NCBI GenBank assembly: GCA_963971575.1
Contig: OZ020618.1
Span: forward strand, 2,730,501-2,794,500
DNA from: Liopterus haemorrhoidalis
Lineage: Eukaryota; Arthropoda; Insecta; Coleoptera; Dytiscidae
Reading direction: 5' to 3'
Length of the DNA stretch: 64,000 nucleotides
Positions 45,777 to 57,110 of this stretch are shown one piece after another. The notes under the pieces were generated by a model, which saw only the letters and a program-made list of their open reading frames with translations, did not search any database and was not told the origin of the DNA. Position numbers and translations under genes: made by a program. Position 1 is the stretch's first letter. Each line of letters opens with the position of its first letter.

Positions 45777-46573
45777 GTTGAAGGAAAAGTCTTAATTTTA
45801 AGTATTTGTATCATTTTGATTCATCATCTCAACCTTTCAGTATTCTAAAAGTCGTTTATAAAAGTGTGAATTTATATAACTATCATACTGTTCGATGCGT
45901 GAAATATTTTTCTGTGTAAACACATGTTTTCTGCACATTGTTCTCTCGATCCATTTTTCTTTCTCTTCAAGTGTTTTCTGTTGAAGTGTTGTCTGTTGGA
46001 TTCTGTGGGTTTTCATTTTCTCCATTTTGTATCATCGATTCATAGTTCTCCGCCGCTGTTACGGACATGTAAGGCCAGGCCAGACTCATTGGAGGGAGAG
46101 CTTCTCCGCTGTGGTGGTGGCCACGATCACTTCTTTTAGTTCGTAGCTACATTCACTGTTATTGTCGCGGTGTAGTTCGAAACGCGCGCACGTTTGAACT
46201 TATCCGCATAGAGCTTTGAAGCTTAATAGTGGACACAAGTGGACATCGTGTGTGTGACTAGAGTGCCTTTTTGGATATTTTAAGTGATTTATCTACGTGA
46301 TTTGGTTTTTTTTGGAATTGTGAAGTGCCTTAGACTTTAGGATTTTTAAAAAAAATAATTTTGGTGAGTTCAAAAATTTTAAGTAAAAATTATTTTAGCT
46401 TTTAAAGAAGAGTTTATGTGGACTTTAGGAGTTATTAATCATTTTTTATTTTAAGTTTGAATTTTAATTAGGTACAATTTGTTAATAAATGTCTGTTGTG
46501 TATTTTTTAAGCAATTACAACACAAGATAATAAACATTTTTAGCTCATTTTTTTTTTTGATTTTTGGAATTCT
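45777..46573. other. unassigned stretch with a CpG-richer patch
   Basis: At about 46040-46260 the sequence is clearly richer in CG dinucleotides (gtcgcggtg, cgaaacgcgcgcacg) than its surroundings. It could be a promoter or 5' exon of something outside the recognised elements, but no splice or coding evidence is firm. Confidence 0.35.
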
Positions 46574-46858
46574 TAATATTTTTAGGGTTTTGTTGATATA
46601 ACAATCATTACACTTATGTGTCTGTCAAGATATTGTGGTTAAACGGATTGATCTAGTTAGGTGAAATTTGGCATGCTTCTATTCCTTTGACCAATATATA
46701 GATAAATAAATTGGTCTAATCTGATAAAATTCAGAGTAATGCACATACTATGCCCGAATTTTTTGATTTAATTATTTTTTCAAAAACTTTTTTTTTGTAT
46801 TTAAGAAAATAATTATTTTTTTAATTTATTATGTGGTAATCACATAAAAGGACTAGAA

Positions 46859-47325
46859 CAGCGGTTCCCAAACTTTTCTGACCGCGACCCGGTACGATGT
46901 TTTAAAATTTTTCGCGACCCACCTTATGAAAAAAACATTTATTTACAAAACAAATTTTATTTTAAAGCAGTAGCTTTATAGTAATAAAGAGTATAGTATA
47001 GTAATAAAGAGTATAGTATAGTAATAAAGAGTATAGTATAGTAATAAAGAGTATAGTATAGTAATAAAGAGTATAGTATAGTAATAAAGAGTATAGTATA
47101 GTAATAAAGAGTATAGTATAGTAATAAAGAGTATAGTATAGTAATAAAGAATATAGTATAGTAATAAAGAGCACAAATACACACTATTCTAGTGATTAAC
47201 TAAGGTCAAAAAAAATAATATGTACAAAAAAAATCTTTTTTGTGTTTTTACAATTTTTTTCGCGACCCAGAAAATATTTTCTGCGGCCCGGTGCCTGGTC
47301 GCGACCCACACTTTGGGAAACGCTG
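46859..47325. mobile_element. hAT-type MITE with internal 20-bp minisatellite, 467 bp
   Basis: Ends cagcggttcccaaactttt and, on the complement, cagcgtttcccaaagtgtg. A perfect 8-bp duplication GACTAGAA flanks it (46851-46858, 47326-47333). Subterminal text gaccgcgacccgg is mirrored at the other end. Confidence 0.92.
46976..47172. repeat. 20-bp minisatellite, about ten units
   Basis: Near-identical tandem copies of taataaagagtatagtatag inside the hAT-type MITE. The three overlapping minus-strand frames (repeating YYTILFITILYS-like text) are by-products of a stop-free repeat. Confidence 0.95.
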
Positions 47326-47421
47326 GACTAGAATAACAAATAGGAATTAATTTCTGACTTGAGCTGTCCATTAGCCTCACATACCTATAAAGCCTTGAAA
47401 TGTGTTAAAGTTCACAGTTCT

Positions 47422-48054
47422 AAAATTATTTTATAGCTTCGAAATTGTATTTGATTAAAACAATTATATACATATCAGGGTTTCCTAAGGCTGACGCAGT
47501 TTTCCCTGTCTCAGCCAGATTATCCTGTTATTTTTACCTTCCTATCTTTCTCATTTTCATTCTCTACCTTTCAGGCCTCTGTTCTTCATGGCCTCATCTA
47601 TTTCATTCCGTTACGCTCTTCTTGTTCTATATCTTTTACTTCCCCCTATTAGACTCACTTTGTCACTTCATTTACTCATCTTCCTTCATTTGCTCTTCTA
47701 ACATGTCTGTAGTAGATGAGTCTCTTTTCTTCTATGTGTGTTAAAATATTCTTTTCTACATTCGTTCTTCTATTTCTTCATTTCTGATGCTATCCATTAT
47801 TGTGGCCCTATAACATCTCCAGTATTCTTTTTCCGTAGCTGTGATTTTATTTCGAATCAAACTGTTCATAACCCAGTTTTCTACTCCCTATGTCATAATG
47901 CCTTGGACTATAATTTTTGTCCTTTTTGTGAGTTTTTTATTCCAGAGAACTGAGTTTAGTTGCTTATCAAAATGATAATTCGCCATAATAGTTTTTATTA
48001 GTAAGATCGGTGTGTTTTTTATTTTGTTGTTGTTGTTATTTTTGTTGCCTGCTG
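47422..48054. other. pyrimidine-rich stretch, nothing assigned
   Basis: The plus strand from 47500 to 47780 is C/T-rich, like the antisense of a LINE ORF, but I could not recognise RT or zinc-knuckle motifs on the minus strand. Confidence 0.4.
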
Positions 48055-48404
48055 TAGAGATCTGCACGGGCCTATTTTGGACCACCTTTACCCGGCCCGG
48101 CTCGTTATGTTTCCAGTCCCGGCCCGAGCCCGACAATATTAATACAATTATTGCAACTACCCGGTCCGAACCCGACAAAATTTTAAATTCGGCCCGAATA
48201 AACCTCGTTAAAAGAATATTATGATACATAAATTGCTTACAATTTGTAATAATTATAAAACTAGAAATTAAAAAAATATATATATAACGAAGGTTTAAAA
48301 ATATATTATTTAAAGGTATTATTGTTCTTATCCGGCCCAAGCCCGAATATAATACATGTCAGTCGGGGGCCTACGGGCCAAACTCGAGCCCTTGCAGACC
48401 TCTA
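48055..48404. mobile_element. hAT-type MITE, 350 bp
   Basis: Ends tagagatctgcacgggcc and, on the complement, tagaggtctgcaagggctc. The flanking 8-mers GCCTGCTG and GCCTACTG differ at one base. Subterminal repeats 'cccggcccg' and 'ggcccgaa' occur at both sides. Confidence 0.8.
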
Positions 48405-49139
48405 GCCTACTGCTCTTATTTTATGAATAAAAGTCTTTAAATCAGGAATTTAATCTTATCCAGGAAAAGAAATGTATTTTTTACAATTTTTCTTATTAGT
48501 TAAGTCTTATTACAATTAAAAATAAGATGCTAGGTTCTTAAATCAGGCTCAAATCAGGAAGAATTTTAAGATTAGGTTCATAGTAGTATAAATATTTTGA
48601 AGATATTTTTAGACATTGATGGACTTCTGGGTTTCTTTTTTTTTTGTCAGTGAACTGGATGGCTGCAAATTCAGATAGTATTTTTTGGCGCACAGCAATA
48701 AAGGATATTTGCAACTGGCAGTTGGAAGGAGCTTAATAAAAACCTATATATCTTTTATTAAAAATTAGCAAGAAACAAATAAATTGACTGGAAAACTGCA
48801 CTTGAAAATCGATATCTTCCCTTAAGATGAATACAGGGTGTGTCGCAATGCATGACAAGCGAAACTGGTTCACATCTACCCTTATATCGTGAGTAAAAAC
48901 CACCCCACTTTGAAGATAGCAATCTAGAATAATGGACCCTGAATAAAATTTAATAAAAATGTCAGTTATTCATTGTGAAATATGGTGGAAAGAGTGGTAA
49001 TTTTTTAAAATTATCATCAATTTACACCCCAGTACGTAAATTAAATTTTTGAATTGATATTTATAAAATATACATGCAGAAGAGCTAAAATACATCTTTG
49101 TTCTTGCTCAGTAAATTGGCAGGATTTAAGAAGTAAATT
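48405..49139. other. AT-rich stretch, nothing assigned
   Basis: A sequence at 48835 (cagggtgtgtcgcaatgcat) looks like a transposon terminus, but no partner was found. Confidence 0.45.
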
Positions 49140-49603
49140 CAGAGCCGTGTCGAACAATAGCGCCTGAGGCAGACCATATTAACGGCGCCCCTTTATCCGG
49201 AATAAAACGCCGCTCGATTTGTGATTTTGAAAAATTTCTCACATGCAAACTTGTCATCACAAAAACATTCCTCGGTCGCTCTTTAGTAAAATCATAAATA
49301 ATAAACAAAAAAACAAAACATCGAAACATCATTCAAAATTCTAGTGGTGAGCAAAAAAAAAAGAAGAAACCATAACAAATTCAAGTGATAGAAAATTAAA
49401 GAAATATAATTAAAAATTCTATTTATGGACAAAAAAAAAGCATTCAAAATTCAAGTGAAAAAAATATACATCAATAAAATTTCAAATGATAAGCTGGCTC
49501 CTATATTATCAGTTCTAGCGCCCCTTTTTCCATTTCTAGCGCCTCTTTTTGCCAGTAAAGGTAGGACGGGTGCCTCACTCGCCTCGCCTTTGGCACTACC
49601 CTG
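49140..49603. mobile_element. hAT-like MITE, ~464 bp
   Basis: Left end cagagccgtgtcgaacaata with gcgcctgaggcag; the right-end complement is cagggtagtgccaaaggcga with gtgaggcacc. Flanking 8-mers AGTAAATT and CGTAAACT agree at six positions. Moderately supported. Confidence 0.55.
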
Positions 49604-49613
49604 CGTAAACTAA

Positions 49614-50179
49614 TAGACCGGGAGCTCATGACATTTTTGGTCTCCGATTTCATACAGCATGCCTTTTGGAGGAGAGAATATTTACCCTGTGACAACAAAA
49701 AAGGGATGGTACTAAATCCCTGCACGCTTTCCGGTCATAGGGAAAATTGCATTTCTACTTGCACAAAATTTTTGTGTTTTTCTCTGATTTAATATTGCTT
49801 GCCCTTTTGTCAAAAGAAAGTTATAACAAATTTAAAGTCTTTTAATTATAGGCATGCTGTATGAAAACGCGGAAAATCATATTTTTTTATATGATCACAT
49901 GACCGTTTGAGCCCTTTGGGACCCTCCGAATCGCATGCATATATTTAAAAGACTTTAAATTTGTTATAAATTTCTTTTGACAAAAGGGCAAGCAATATTA
50001 AATCAGAGAAAAGCACAAAAATTTTGTGTTTAAGTGGAAATGCAATTTTCCCTATGACCGGAAAGCGTGCAGAGGTTTAGTACCATCCCTTTTTTGTTGT
50101 CACAGGGTAAATATTCTCTCCTCCAAAAGGCATGCTGTATGAAATCGGAGACCAAAAACTGTCATGAGCTCCCGGTCTA
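49614..50179. mobile_element. foldback-type MITE, 566 bp, ~240-bp inverted arms
   Basis: The arms are inverted copies with few differences: tagaccgggagctcatgaca, aggcatgctgtatgaaa, ttgacaaaagggcaagcaat appear on both. A spacer of about 90 bp separates them. A TAA duplication flanks both ends (49611-49613, 50180-50182), suggesting a PIF/Harbinger-type origin. Non-coding; the transcript would form a long hairpin. Confidence 0.85.
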
Positions 50180-50579
50180 TAATTCTTGCTAGATCATCAG
50201 CTTCTTCAGCTGATATCTAATTGTTTCTTTAGCGGATGTTCAGTCTCCCTTCATTTTGATGATAGCTGGTCTCTTTAGAGCCTCCTACCATCGCCCTGTG
50301 TCTCTCAGTTTTTCTTGTTTATCTTTGTGTAAGGTTTATTTAAACTTACGTGTATAAAATTTTACTTATCTAGTCTTGTTTATCCGAAATTAGTCTATAT
50401 TCTACACATATAGAACAGCTGCATTCAGGCGAGCTCCTAGAATTTTTTCTTGGGGGAGGATAAGAAAAAATAACTTAGGGGACTCAGAAGCCAACATTTT
50501 ATCATGGGGGCTCATATTCAGAAAAATGAATCCCTTGAAAATCAATTCTTTGAGCATTTGGATGGCTTAAGCCTGTGAG
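50180..50579. other. unassigned stretch
   Basis: No structure recognised before the SINE target site. Confidence 0.45.
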
Positions 50580-50820
50580 CCTACCGAGTGGCCGAGCACA
50601 TTAAATCACAACAGTTTGGACTGGTGAAGATAGTCTGGATTGTGTGGTTGGTAGTTCTATTCTCCATCGGTGATATTATTCGGGCGAGAATAATATGTTT
50701 ACATTACTTTTATTTCACAATCATTCACCCCTCATCCAGGTGTAGGAGCTCGCCCCCTGGCATCGGCGATTAGCCTCATTGCAGAAATAGGTCGATGTAC
50801 AATAAATAAATAAATAAATC
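50580..50820 (+). mobile_element. tRNA-derived SINE (family B, copy 2)
   Basis: Head ctaccgagtggccgagcaca, degenerate B-box region, body ttcgggcgagaataatatg and ggcatcggcgattagcctc, tail aataaataaataaataaat. A perfect 11-bp duplication AAGCCTGTGAG flanks it (50569-50579, 50821-50831). Same family as the copy inserted in mariner B. Confidence 0.93.
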
Positions 50821-50924
50821 AAGCCTGTGAGTGACCCCCCCCCCGGTGCTCTCTTTGCTGAGTTTGACACAGATAGCGATCATTGCTGTGCATAATTTTT
50901 TTAACTAACTCTCATTTTCCATTT

Positions 50925-51385
50925 TAATCATTATGTTTGTCATATTCTTATTAATCCTTTCACTCCTACTAGGAGCATAGGGCACTAACGAAACTGCTTC
51001 AATGGCCGCGGTTTTTTCCTAGCGCCCTTACTTCCTTCCAGGAGTTCCCCGCTGTCTCCACCTCTTTCAGAACGGTTTTTTTCCAAGTTATGCGTGGTCA
51101 AGTTATGCTTGGTTCCCTAAGGACTTGAATCTAGAGCCTTTTTAGTTGTTTTGCTGGAGTCTCCAAGTGTCTACTTCCACTAACGGTTTTAATCTCAGTC
51201 AATTTATGTCTCCAATTTGTTTTCTCCAAAAGTTCGATATTGGAGATTGTGTTTGATTAGAATATACGTGTCATTTATTTACAAGTACCTGTAGTGTGTT
51301 CTCTATTAGAGTAGTGCTCCAAGTTTCACAGCTGTACAGAAGCACGGCCATAATATTGTTTTAAATATACAAAGTATAATTGTTA
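50925..51385 (-). pseudogene. non-LTR RT C-terminal remnant (RTE-like), very decayed
   Basis: Minus strand: MAVLLYSCETWSTTLIENTL with LQVLVNK, the 'VLLYGCETW...LQVFxNK' block of endonuclease-RT proteins. Far downstream, stop-ridden text ends in YAPSRSERI, as such proteins end. Old copy. Confidence 0.6.
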
Positions 51386-52272
51386 TGGCCAATTGTGTCG
51401 ACTTCTATATATTAAATAGTGTTCCAAAATCCTGGTTAGTTTTATGAATCCTTTTTAACACATCATATACAATGTAGAAATTAAAATGGATTTTTTTTAA
51501 TTTTAATTTTAACGTAACTAACATCTGTTTTATGAACATATTGTTATATTAGAAGTTAAAGTAAAAAAGTAAAGTAATAATTGCTGTAATTATATATTTC
51601 TTGATCTATTTCTGTCCACACCCATATTTACTTGTAAGTAAAATTACTTTAGTATCACATAACTAAAATAGCTATTAAATAAATTACTGAAATCAAGCAT
51701 GTAGATAATCACATATTTCTTATATGTAAATAAGTTACGGAGTTAAACATTATTTTAAATTTACTTCGTAAGTTAGTTTTAATAAGACACCCACCAAAGT
51801 AATTATAATTCTATGGTAAAATACACAGAGAAATGCCACTACCTAATTAAGATATACACTTTACTTTATGGGAAGGTTTGGGGAGGTGATTATAGAATAT
51901 AATTCATGGCTAGATGGGACGTTTTAATTTAAAAAAACTATTGACATACTTATAGGATTATAAAACTTACCAAAAGAAAAAGATAAATACAACAAACTAA
52001 TGCAACAGAAATAATTCTCTTCCTTATGGTTAAGTTTAATATATATATTTTTTAATTCAGTGCATATTGAAGACGTAGAAGATCTGCAAGTATCTTGATC
52101 CCTTAATCTCATGGTGTACCAGTTGATCTTGTAGGAATAATATCTAAATCTTTGAAATTATTTTACAACGGTCTAGAATTAATAAGGACACTATTATTTT
52201 GGACCTAAGCCATTGCTGATAGTACAATATATGTACATTGAGTATTAATTATTTAGTATAACCAAAGGGATA
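51386..52272. other. AT-rich stretch, nothing assigned
   Basis: No gene or repeat recognised. Confidence 0.5.
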
Positions 52273-52339
52273 TACCGTATTTTTCGGACCATAAGACGAT
52301 AAGATGCACCCCAATTTTATGAGACAATTTTTTGTGTCA
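52273..52339. mobile_element. MITE terminus (accgtattttt family)
   Basis: taccgtatttttcggaccat then gatgcaccccaattttatga, matching the fragment at 13.4 kb. It is cut short where DD41D copy 2 begins. Confidence 0.55.
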
Positions 52340-53247
52340 AAAAGTGTCTCAAAAGAAATTTTATATTTATTTAGCTTACTGCGTGAACGCAACGTATCCG
52401 AGGGGCGCGGGGGTTAGGTCAATCGGTAGCCTGGCTCTTGGGAATTCAGTCGCTATGGAGCGTTTCTCGGAAGCAGACCGCGCGTTATGCGTGCGAGTTT
52501 TACAAAAACGGTGATTCGGCGACTGTAGCGCGTAGAAAATTCTGCAGTATTCGAGGTTTTCGCCACTTAAATGATGCGCCAAGCATTCCTCTCATTCGAC
52601 ATTGGGTTAAAAAGTTTGAAGAGACTGGTACAACGCTGGATAAATCAAAATCCGGGCGACCTAGGTCATCAAGAACGGTAGAAAACGTGGAGAATGTTAA
52701 TCAGTCTAATCGTGACGACCCGAACCTTTCAATTCGGAAGCGCGCAAGTGCTTTAAATGTGCATAGATCACCATTACATCGCATTATGCACAAAGACCTA
52801 AAGCTGCACCCCTACAAAATTCAATTGGTGCAAGAATTAAAGCCCCAAGATGCCAGTCAGAGGCTTAATTTCGTCTTAAATTGATCTCCCGGAGAGGTGA
52901 CATAAATTGGCCTCCACGCAGTCCAGATTTAACCCCTATGGACTTTTTCCTATTGGGTTATCTTAAATATAAAGTTTACGCATTTGAAATACTGGCGCAT
53001 TTGAAAGAAAATATCCGTCACGAAATGGCAGCCATCCCTGAGTCCACCTGCCGAGACGTCATAAGTAATTTTACTGTTCGATTAAATGAGTGCCGAGAAC
53101 GCGAGGGTCTACATTTAGACGATATTATTTTTAAGAAATAAATCCCCAAAAAGTATATTTTAATAAGTAATAATAATTTTTTCTATATACGGCTTACTTT
53201 TCTTTTAATCGATCCACTAAATATAAAATTTCTTTTGAGACACCTTG
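52340..53247 (+). mobile_element. DD41D element, deletion derivative (copy 2)
   Basis: The right terminal repeat is identical to copy 1 (ending caccttg with TA outside). The left one is altered at its outermost bases and fused to a MITE terminus without a TA duplication. An internal segment of about 400 bp present in copy 1 (31.68-32.08 kb) is missing. Confidence 0.88.
52455..53141 (+). pseudogene. DD41D transposase lacking the first two catalytic Asp
   Basis: Start MERFSEADRALCV is intact where copy 1 is frameshifted, but a 2-bp loss then shifts the frame before FYKNGDSATVARRKF. From GFRHLND to LNFV the text matches copy 1 almost exactly, then jumps to SRRGDINWPPRSPDLTPMD. The region with FSDEAHF and FQQDGAT is deleted. 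It ends in the same C-terminus, GLHLDDIIFKK. Comparison with copy 1 dates the deletion after family expansion. Confidence 0.88.
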
Positions 53248-54215
53248 TATATTATAAAAAATATAGTCACAAATTCTTAATTTTTATTTATTACGATAAC
53301 TTGCACCAGCAACATTCTGTTTATCTTACCTCTTTATAATATCAGTCTTTAGTATATTAATGTCACTGTTCGTATTATTTTCGTCTGAACTATTATCAGT
53401 CTATTCAAAAATTAATCCATCTTCGGTTTCGTCCAATTCGTTGCTTATACCGCATTTCTTAAAAGACTTTATAATCGTCTCTTCATTTACAGCTTCCCCC
53501 CTTATGAAAATCTCCATGTATTTTGAGTGGAATCTCCAAGGAAAAAGCAAAATAATCTCCCTCTGTAGTGAACAGTTATGTAGGAACTTAAGAACTTTGT
53601 ATCTTTGTCATCTTTCTCTTAATATTTACACACATATAATTCCGTAAAAGTGAAAATTGTTTAAATAATTTCTATTAAAATAACATTTCTATAACCTTTG
53701 TATTTATACACGATTACTAATTATAATTCATATAATGTGATGGTTATCTCCTGAAGAATTCTATCCGCAATTAATCCTGCTGGATCATTTGTATCTAGTA
53801 ATTAATCAAAAACAAAACTTGTGTTTAGTGTCAAGATAAAAAAGGGTGGGGAAATTTGTATAAGGGAGAAGGAAACAAATGAATTATAACTTTATTTCGT
53901 TGTATTTTTGTAGGTTTTAATGGCATCGTGTATGTTTTCTTGTCCGTTTTTAATGTGAATATTTGGGTAGGTCTATTGATAAGATTGTAGTACACTACAA
54001 TGTTCTTTTGTCTTTGCTACAATGGCAATATCGTTTGGATAACACAGAGAAAATTCCGAGTCAACTAAAACAAAAAAATAATAATAATAATAAAAAAGTC
54101 GAAAACTCCGATACAAAAGAACTGAAAAGGAATCTGGGAAGAACTGAATATTACAAGGCCCGTAGAATAAAACTAGAAATCAACTACATCAGGAAACCAG
54201 TGGCGAAGGGAAACC
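53248..54215. other. AT-rich stretch with a small shared block
   Basis: Around 53440-53505 the sequence repeats text from 12558-12620 (cgttgcttata, ctttataatc, ttacagcttccc), a fragment of an unnamed repeat. No coding signal. Confidence 0.45.
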
Positions 54216-54219
54216 TCCG

Positions 54220-54725
54220 CTAGACTTGCCCTCCCATAAAAAATATATTTAAAAAAAAATGTAAATTAAAAAAAAAAATTTTAAATATTTAGATAAATCT
54301 TCAAAAATACATCAAATTATGTTTTATACAAATTTTTGTCCAAGGCTTGCTTTACAAGTTACGAATTAATTATCATGACCATGGAAACGTTACATATAAG
54401 TATGAAAACATTGAGACTTGGAAAAATTTTAAATAATTTTACAAAAAAATTTCGAAATTTTTCGTTTTATCAAAAAACGTCTCAAATAAAAGTTAATAGT
54501 TATTGCATTTATAGTAACTTTTGTTCAATAAATTTTTTCGAATTATTTTCTGTTGCTAAATATTCGCAAAAATCTTAAAATCGACACGAGTAAACTCCCA
54601 TTTCTAGTCAACCGATTTTTATAAAAAACAATAGGGTTCTTCCTATTTAATAGGAGAATTTTTTAGTACCAGAACGAACTCATTAAGTTAAACCGTTTTT
54701 GAGTTATCGTGTATACACACAGACA

Positions 54726-54762
<37 letters not shown>

Positions 54763-54895
54763 GGACGGCACTTCGAAAATAGGTTTTTTGGATTCCCTGG
54801 ACCATGAAACGTGGTCATCCGTCAAAATCTCGACATCGAAAATTTTCGCGATTACAATACTTGCCCCTTATATATTAAGGTCGGGCAAGTAAAAA
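54220..54895. mobile_element. candidate AT-rich element with (CA)n and terminal hairpin
   Basis: The left side starts near gacttgccctccc and the right end is a hairpin tacttgccc...gggcaagta. A (CA)n run lies at 54724-54760, preceded by aaaccgtttttgagttatcg, wording also typical of R2 and (GTCT)n bodies. Boundaries are uncertain. Confidence 0.4.
54724..54760. repeat. (CA)n microsatellite
   Basis: Dinucleotide run of roughly 16 units after cagacagacac. Confidence 0.9.
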
Positions 54896-55599
54896 TAAGC
54901 AGTGTAGATACTGTTTATTCAAAGCTAGACTAACATAATGAGTATCGAAGGACCATGAAATTTATCAAATATAAGGCTTTTGAAATTTAAACAAGACTTT
55001 CAGTATAAATAAAGATATACCAAATATGGTATTCTTAGTTTGGTGTAAGTTTAGCAAGTTTGTGTTGGTGGTATATGGAAAAATTCAATAGTCACGTCTT
55101 TTCAAACAAAACTTTCATTATTGAATCGGCAATGTGTGAATTACGAAACCATAATTAAACGATGGCTACCTCTGCAATGGTAAATTACACACGTCACTGG
55201 TATAAAAGTTGCAGATATTTATACTGTGTAAGGTGTACAGCGGCATTCTACTGTACATACAAGTGGAAACCACATCCAACTGTCTAATAATTTACTGTTA
55301 GGGAAGTGTACATTTCTCACATAATAAATCCTTTAGCTTTTACGCGCGATTTTTAAATACGTTGAGTTAGTTTGTTTTGTGAAAAGTTAACTCCTACAAC
55401 GTTGATTAATGATAAAATTAGATGTAGAAAGTGCTAAAACAAACACCAAAAAACATAACTGACAATGAAATACTTAATACATATTATTATCTTCTATGGG
55501 CTGGGCTAATTCTGCTAAATATTATTCCACAAAAAAAAAACAAACAAACTATAGTCCTTACAAATGTTAGAATGCAGTACTGCTCTTATGGGATATGGG
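54896..55599. other. unassigned stretch
   Basis: Nothing recognised. Confidence 0.45.
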
Positions 55600-55855
55600 T
55601 AGGGTGACCAGATTTCAATGAAGGGAAACCGGGACATAGAGAAAAAAAGAAGGTCTTCACCTCCCAAATCCAAGTGAAGAGCAAGAAAAAAAGGTCCTCA
55701 CTTCCCAAATCCAAGTGAAGAACAAAAAAAAGGTCCTCATCTCCCAGATCCAAGTGAAGAGCAAAAAAAAAGGTCCTCACCTTTCTTTTCTGAGAATTGC
55801 AGAATTATGTAAAAACCGGGACAATCCCGGAAAACCGGGATGGATGATCACCCTA
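55600..55855. mobile_element. hAT-type MITE with internal ~45-bp minisatellite (copy 2)
   Basis: Ends tagggtgaccagatttc and, on the complement, tagggtgatcatccatccc. The flanking 8-mers GATATGGG and CATATGGG differ at one base. It contains about three to four units with cctcccaaatccaagtgaag. The right third retains non-repeat sequence lost in copy 1. Confidence 0.82.
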
Positions 55856-56164
55856 CATATGGGAGAGGTGTGAAAAAACCAACAAATTTCTATTTAAAAA
55901 ACGAAAAACATTTTTTTAGTGTATTTTCATCAAAATTAAGTCAAAACACATTTATTCCTTTCTTGAATTACTAGAGGGATTGATCTAAAGTCCTGAAAAA
56001 ATAAATCAATAATGTGAATCCGATAGAAAAATTGTTATCAGTTTTTTTTTTTTTTTTTTTTCGAAATTGTATTATAAGGTGTCCAAAGTAAGCTCTTAAG
56101 AAGTAGATTAAGGAACTAAAATTAATTTTTATCAATATGGTAAAAATATAGAGAACTCATCGCG

Positions 56165-56350
56165 AGATAAATATAAACAAATATGAATTTAATGAAAAAA
56201 ATAAATGTTTTTTATTTTATTTTTTTGTTTTTTGGGTATCAAGTGAAACCTCTTAATGTGTGCATAAACAAACAAATTTTTATCTTTAAAAAATAATTTT
56301 TTTAGGGGATCTTCGCAAAAAAAAAATAAAAAAAAATTTGTTCACTTTAT
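56165..56350 (+). repeat. diverged body fragment of the (GTCT)n family
   Basis: aatataaacaaatatgaatt, gggtatcaagtgaaacctct and aacaaacaaatttttatctt align with the body of the full copies. The ends are missing. Confidence 0.55.
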
Positions 56351-56424
56351 TTCCAGTTTTTCGAAAATAATATAATTTTTTGTACAATTGTTCTATGAGC
56401 ATACTAATTTACGTTAACCAGAAC

Positions 56425-57110
56425 AGTCTTTCTGAAGACTCCAACAGTAGTAGGCCATCATGTGGCTATCTTATCTTCCTTGATATCTATCTTCCATAGT
56501 TTTATGTCCTGATGGAATCTTTTCCCCGGTTCTTCACTAAAATCACCTAGGTTTTCTGGTAAGTGGTCATAATACAACAAAAAATATTAAAGTTGGAAAG
56601 CATATTTTACACTAATTCTCTGCCTTATGATTTCCAAGAAAATGTTGTACTACTTGAATAAATGAACACCAAGAATTAGATTCAATCTCGTTCATTGATG
56701 CGGTTGATTTGGATTGTGCATCTTCAGTAGGTTGCCTTATCTGAGGACCATCAAATATTCTGGCTTTCAGTTTTTCAGAGTTAATCCCAGGAAATTTACA
56801 TGTAAAGTAGCCTACACAAAGTCCATCTCGATTTAAAGCCTTCAAAAATTGCTACATTAACCCAAACTTGATATGCATGGGTGGAAATATAATTTTCTCT
56901 CTCGCAACTAAAGGTTCGTTGATGTTTTATTTTTCTTGAATTATGACATTTGTTAATGGAAATCTCCCAATTTCTGTAAACCCAGTGTTGATCCTTAGCT
57001 CTGCTGTCCCAAAGACATAAAAAACAAGGATATTTTATATATCCACTTTGCTGTCCAAGGAAGAAGTTTACCGTTTTTAGATAAAAAACTAAAATCAATT
57101 AGTCTGTATC
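56425..57110 (-). pseudogene. remnant of a repeat-associated protein family of unknown function
   Basis: Minus strand: NFFLGQQSGYIKYPCFLCLW and DSRAKDQHWV, then IIFPPMHIKFGLM-like text in another frame, FLKALNRDGLCV, FDGPQIRQPTED, VVQHFLGNHKAEN, and finally LPENLGDFSEEPGKRFHQDI. From memory, this combination (a CFLCLWDSR block, a PLHIKLGLM block, GPQIR, FLGNH and a FSEExGERFHQDI end) recurs as multi-copy uncharacterised proteins in arthropod genomes. I do not know its biochemical role. Frameshifts and stops make this copy dead, and no terminal repeats were identified. Confidence 0.55.

Larger units (their letters stand above)
46574..47421 (+). mobile_element. (GTCT)n repeat family, diverged short copy split by a hAT MITE
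   Basis: The 5' end tttttagggttttgttgata, body pieces (gaaatttggcatgcttctat) and 3' end (atacctataaagccttgaaa, then gtgttaaagttcac) match the other copies with many changes. There is no GTCT run beyond gtctgtc. Without the hAT insert, the element is about 370 bp, a deletion derivative. Confidence 0.65.

Noticed and set aside
46957..47184. Three overlapping minus-strand frames with repeating Tyr/Ile/Leu text
   Set aside because: They are translations of a stop-free 20-bp minisatellite in three frames, not a gene.
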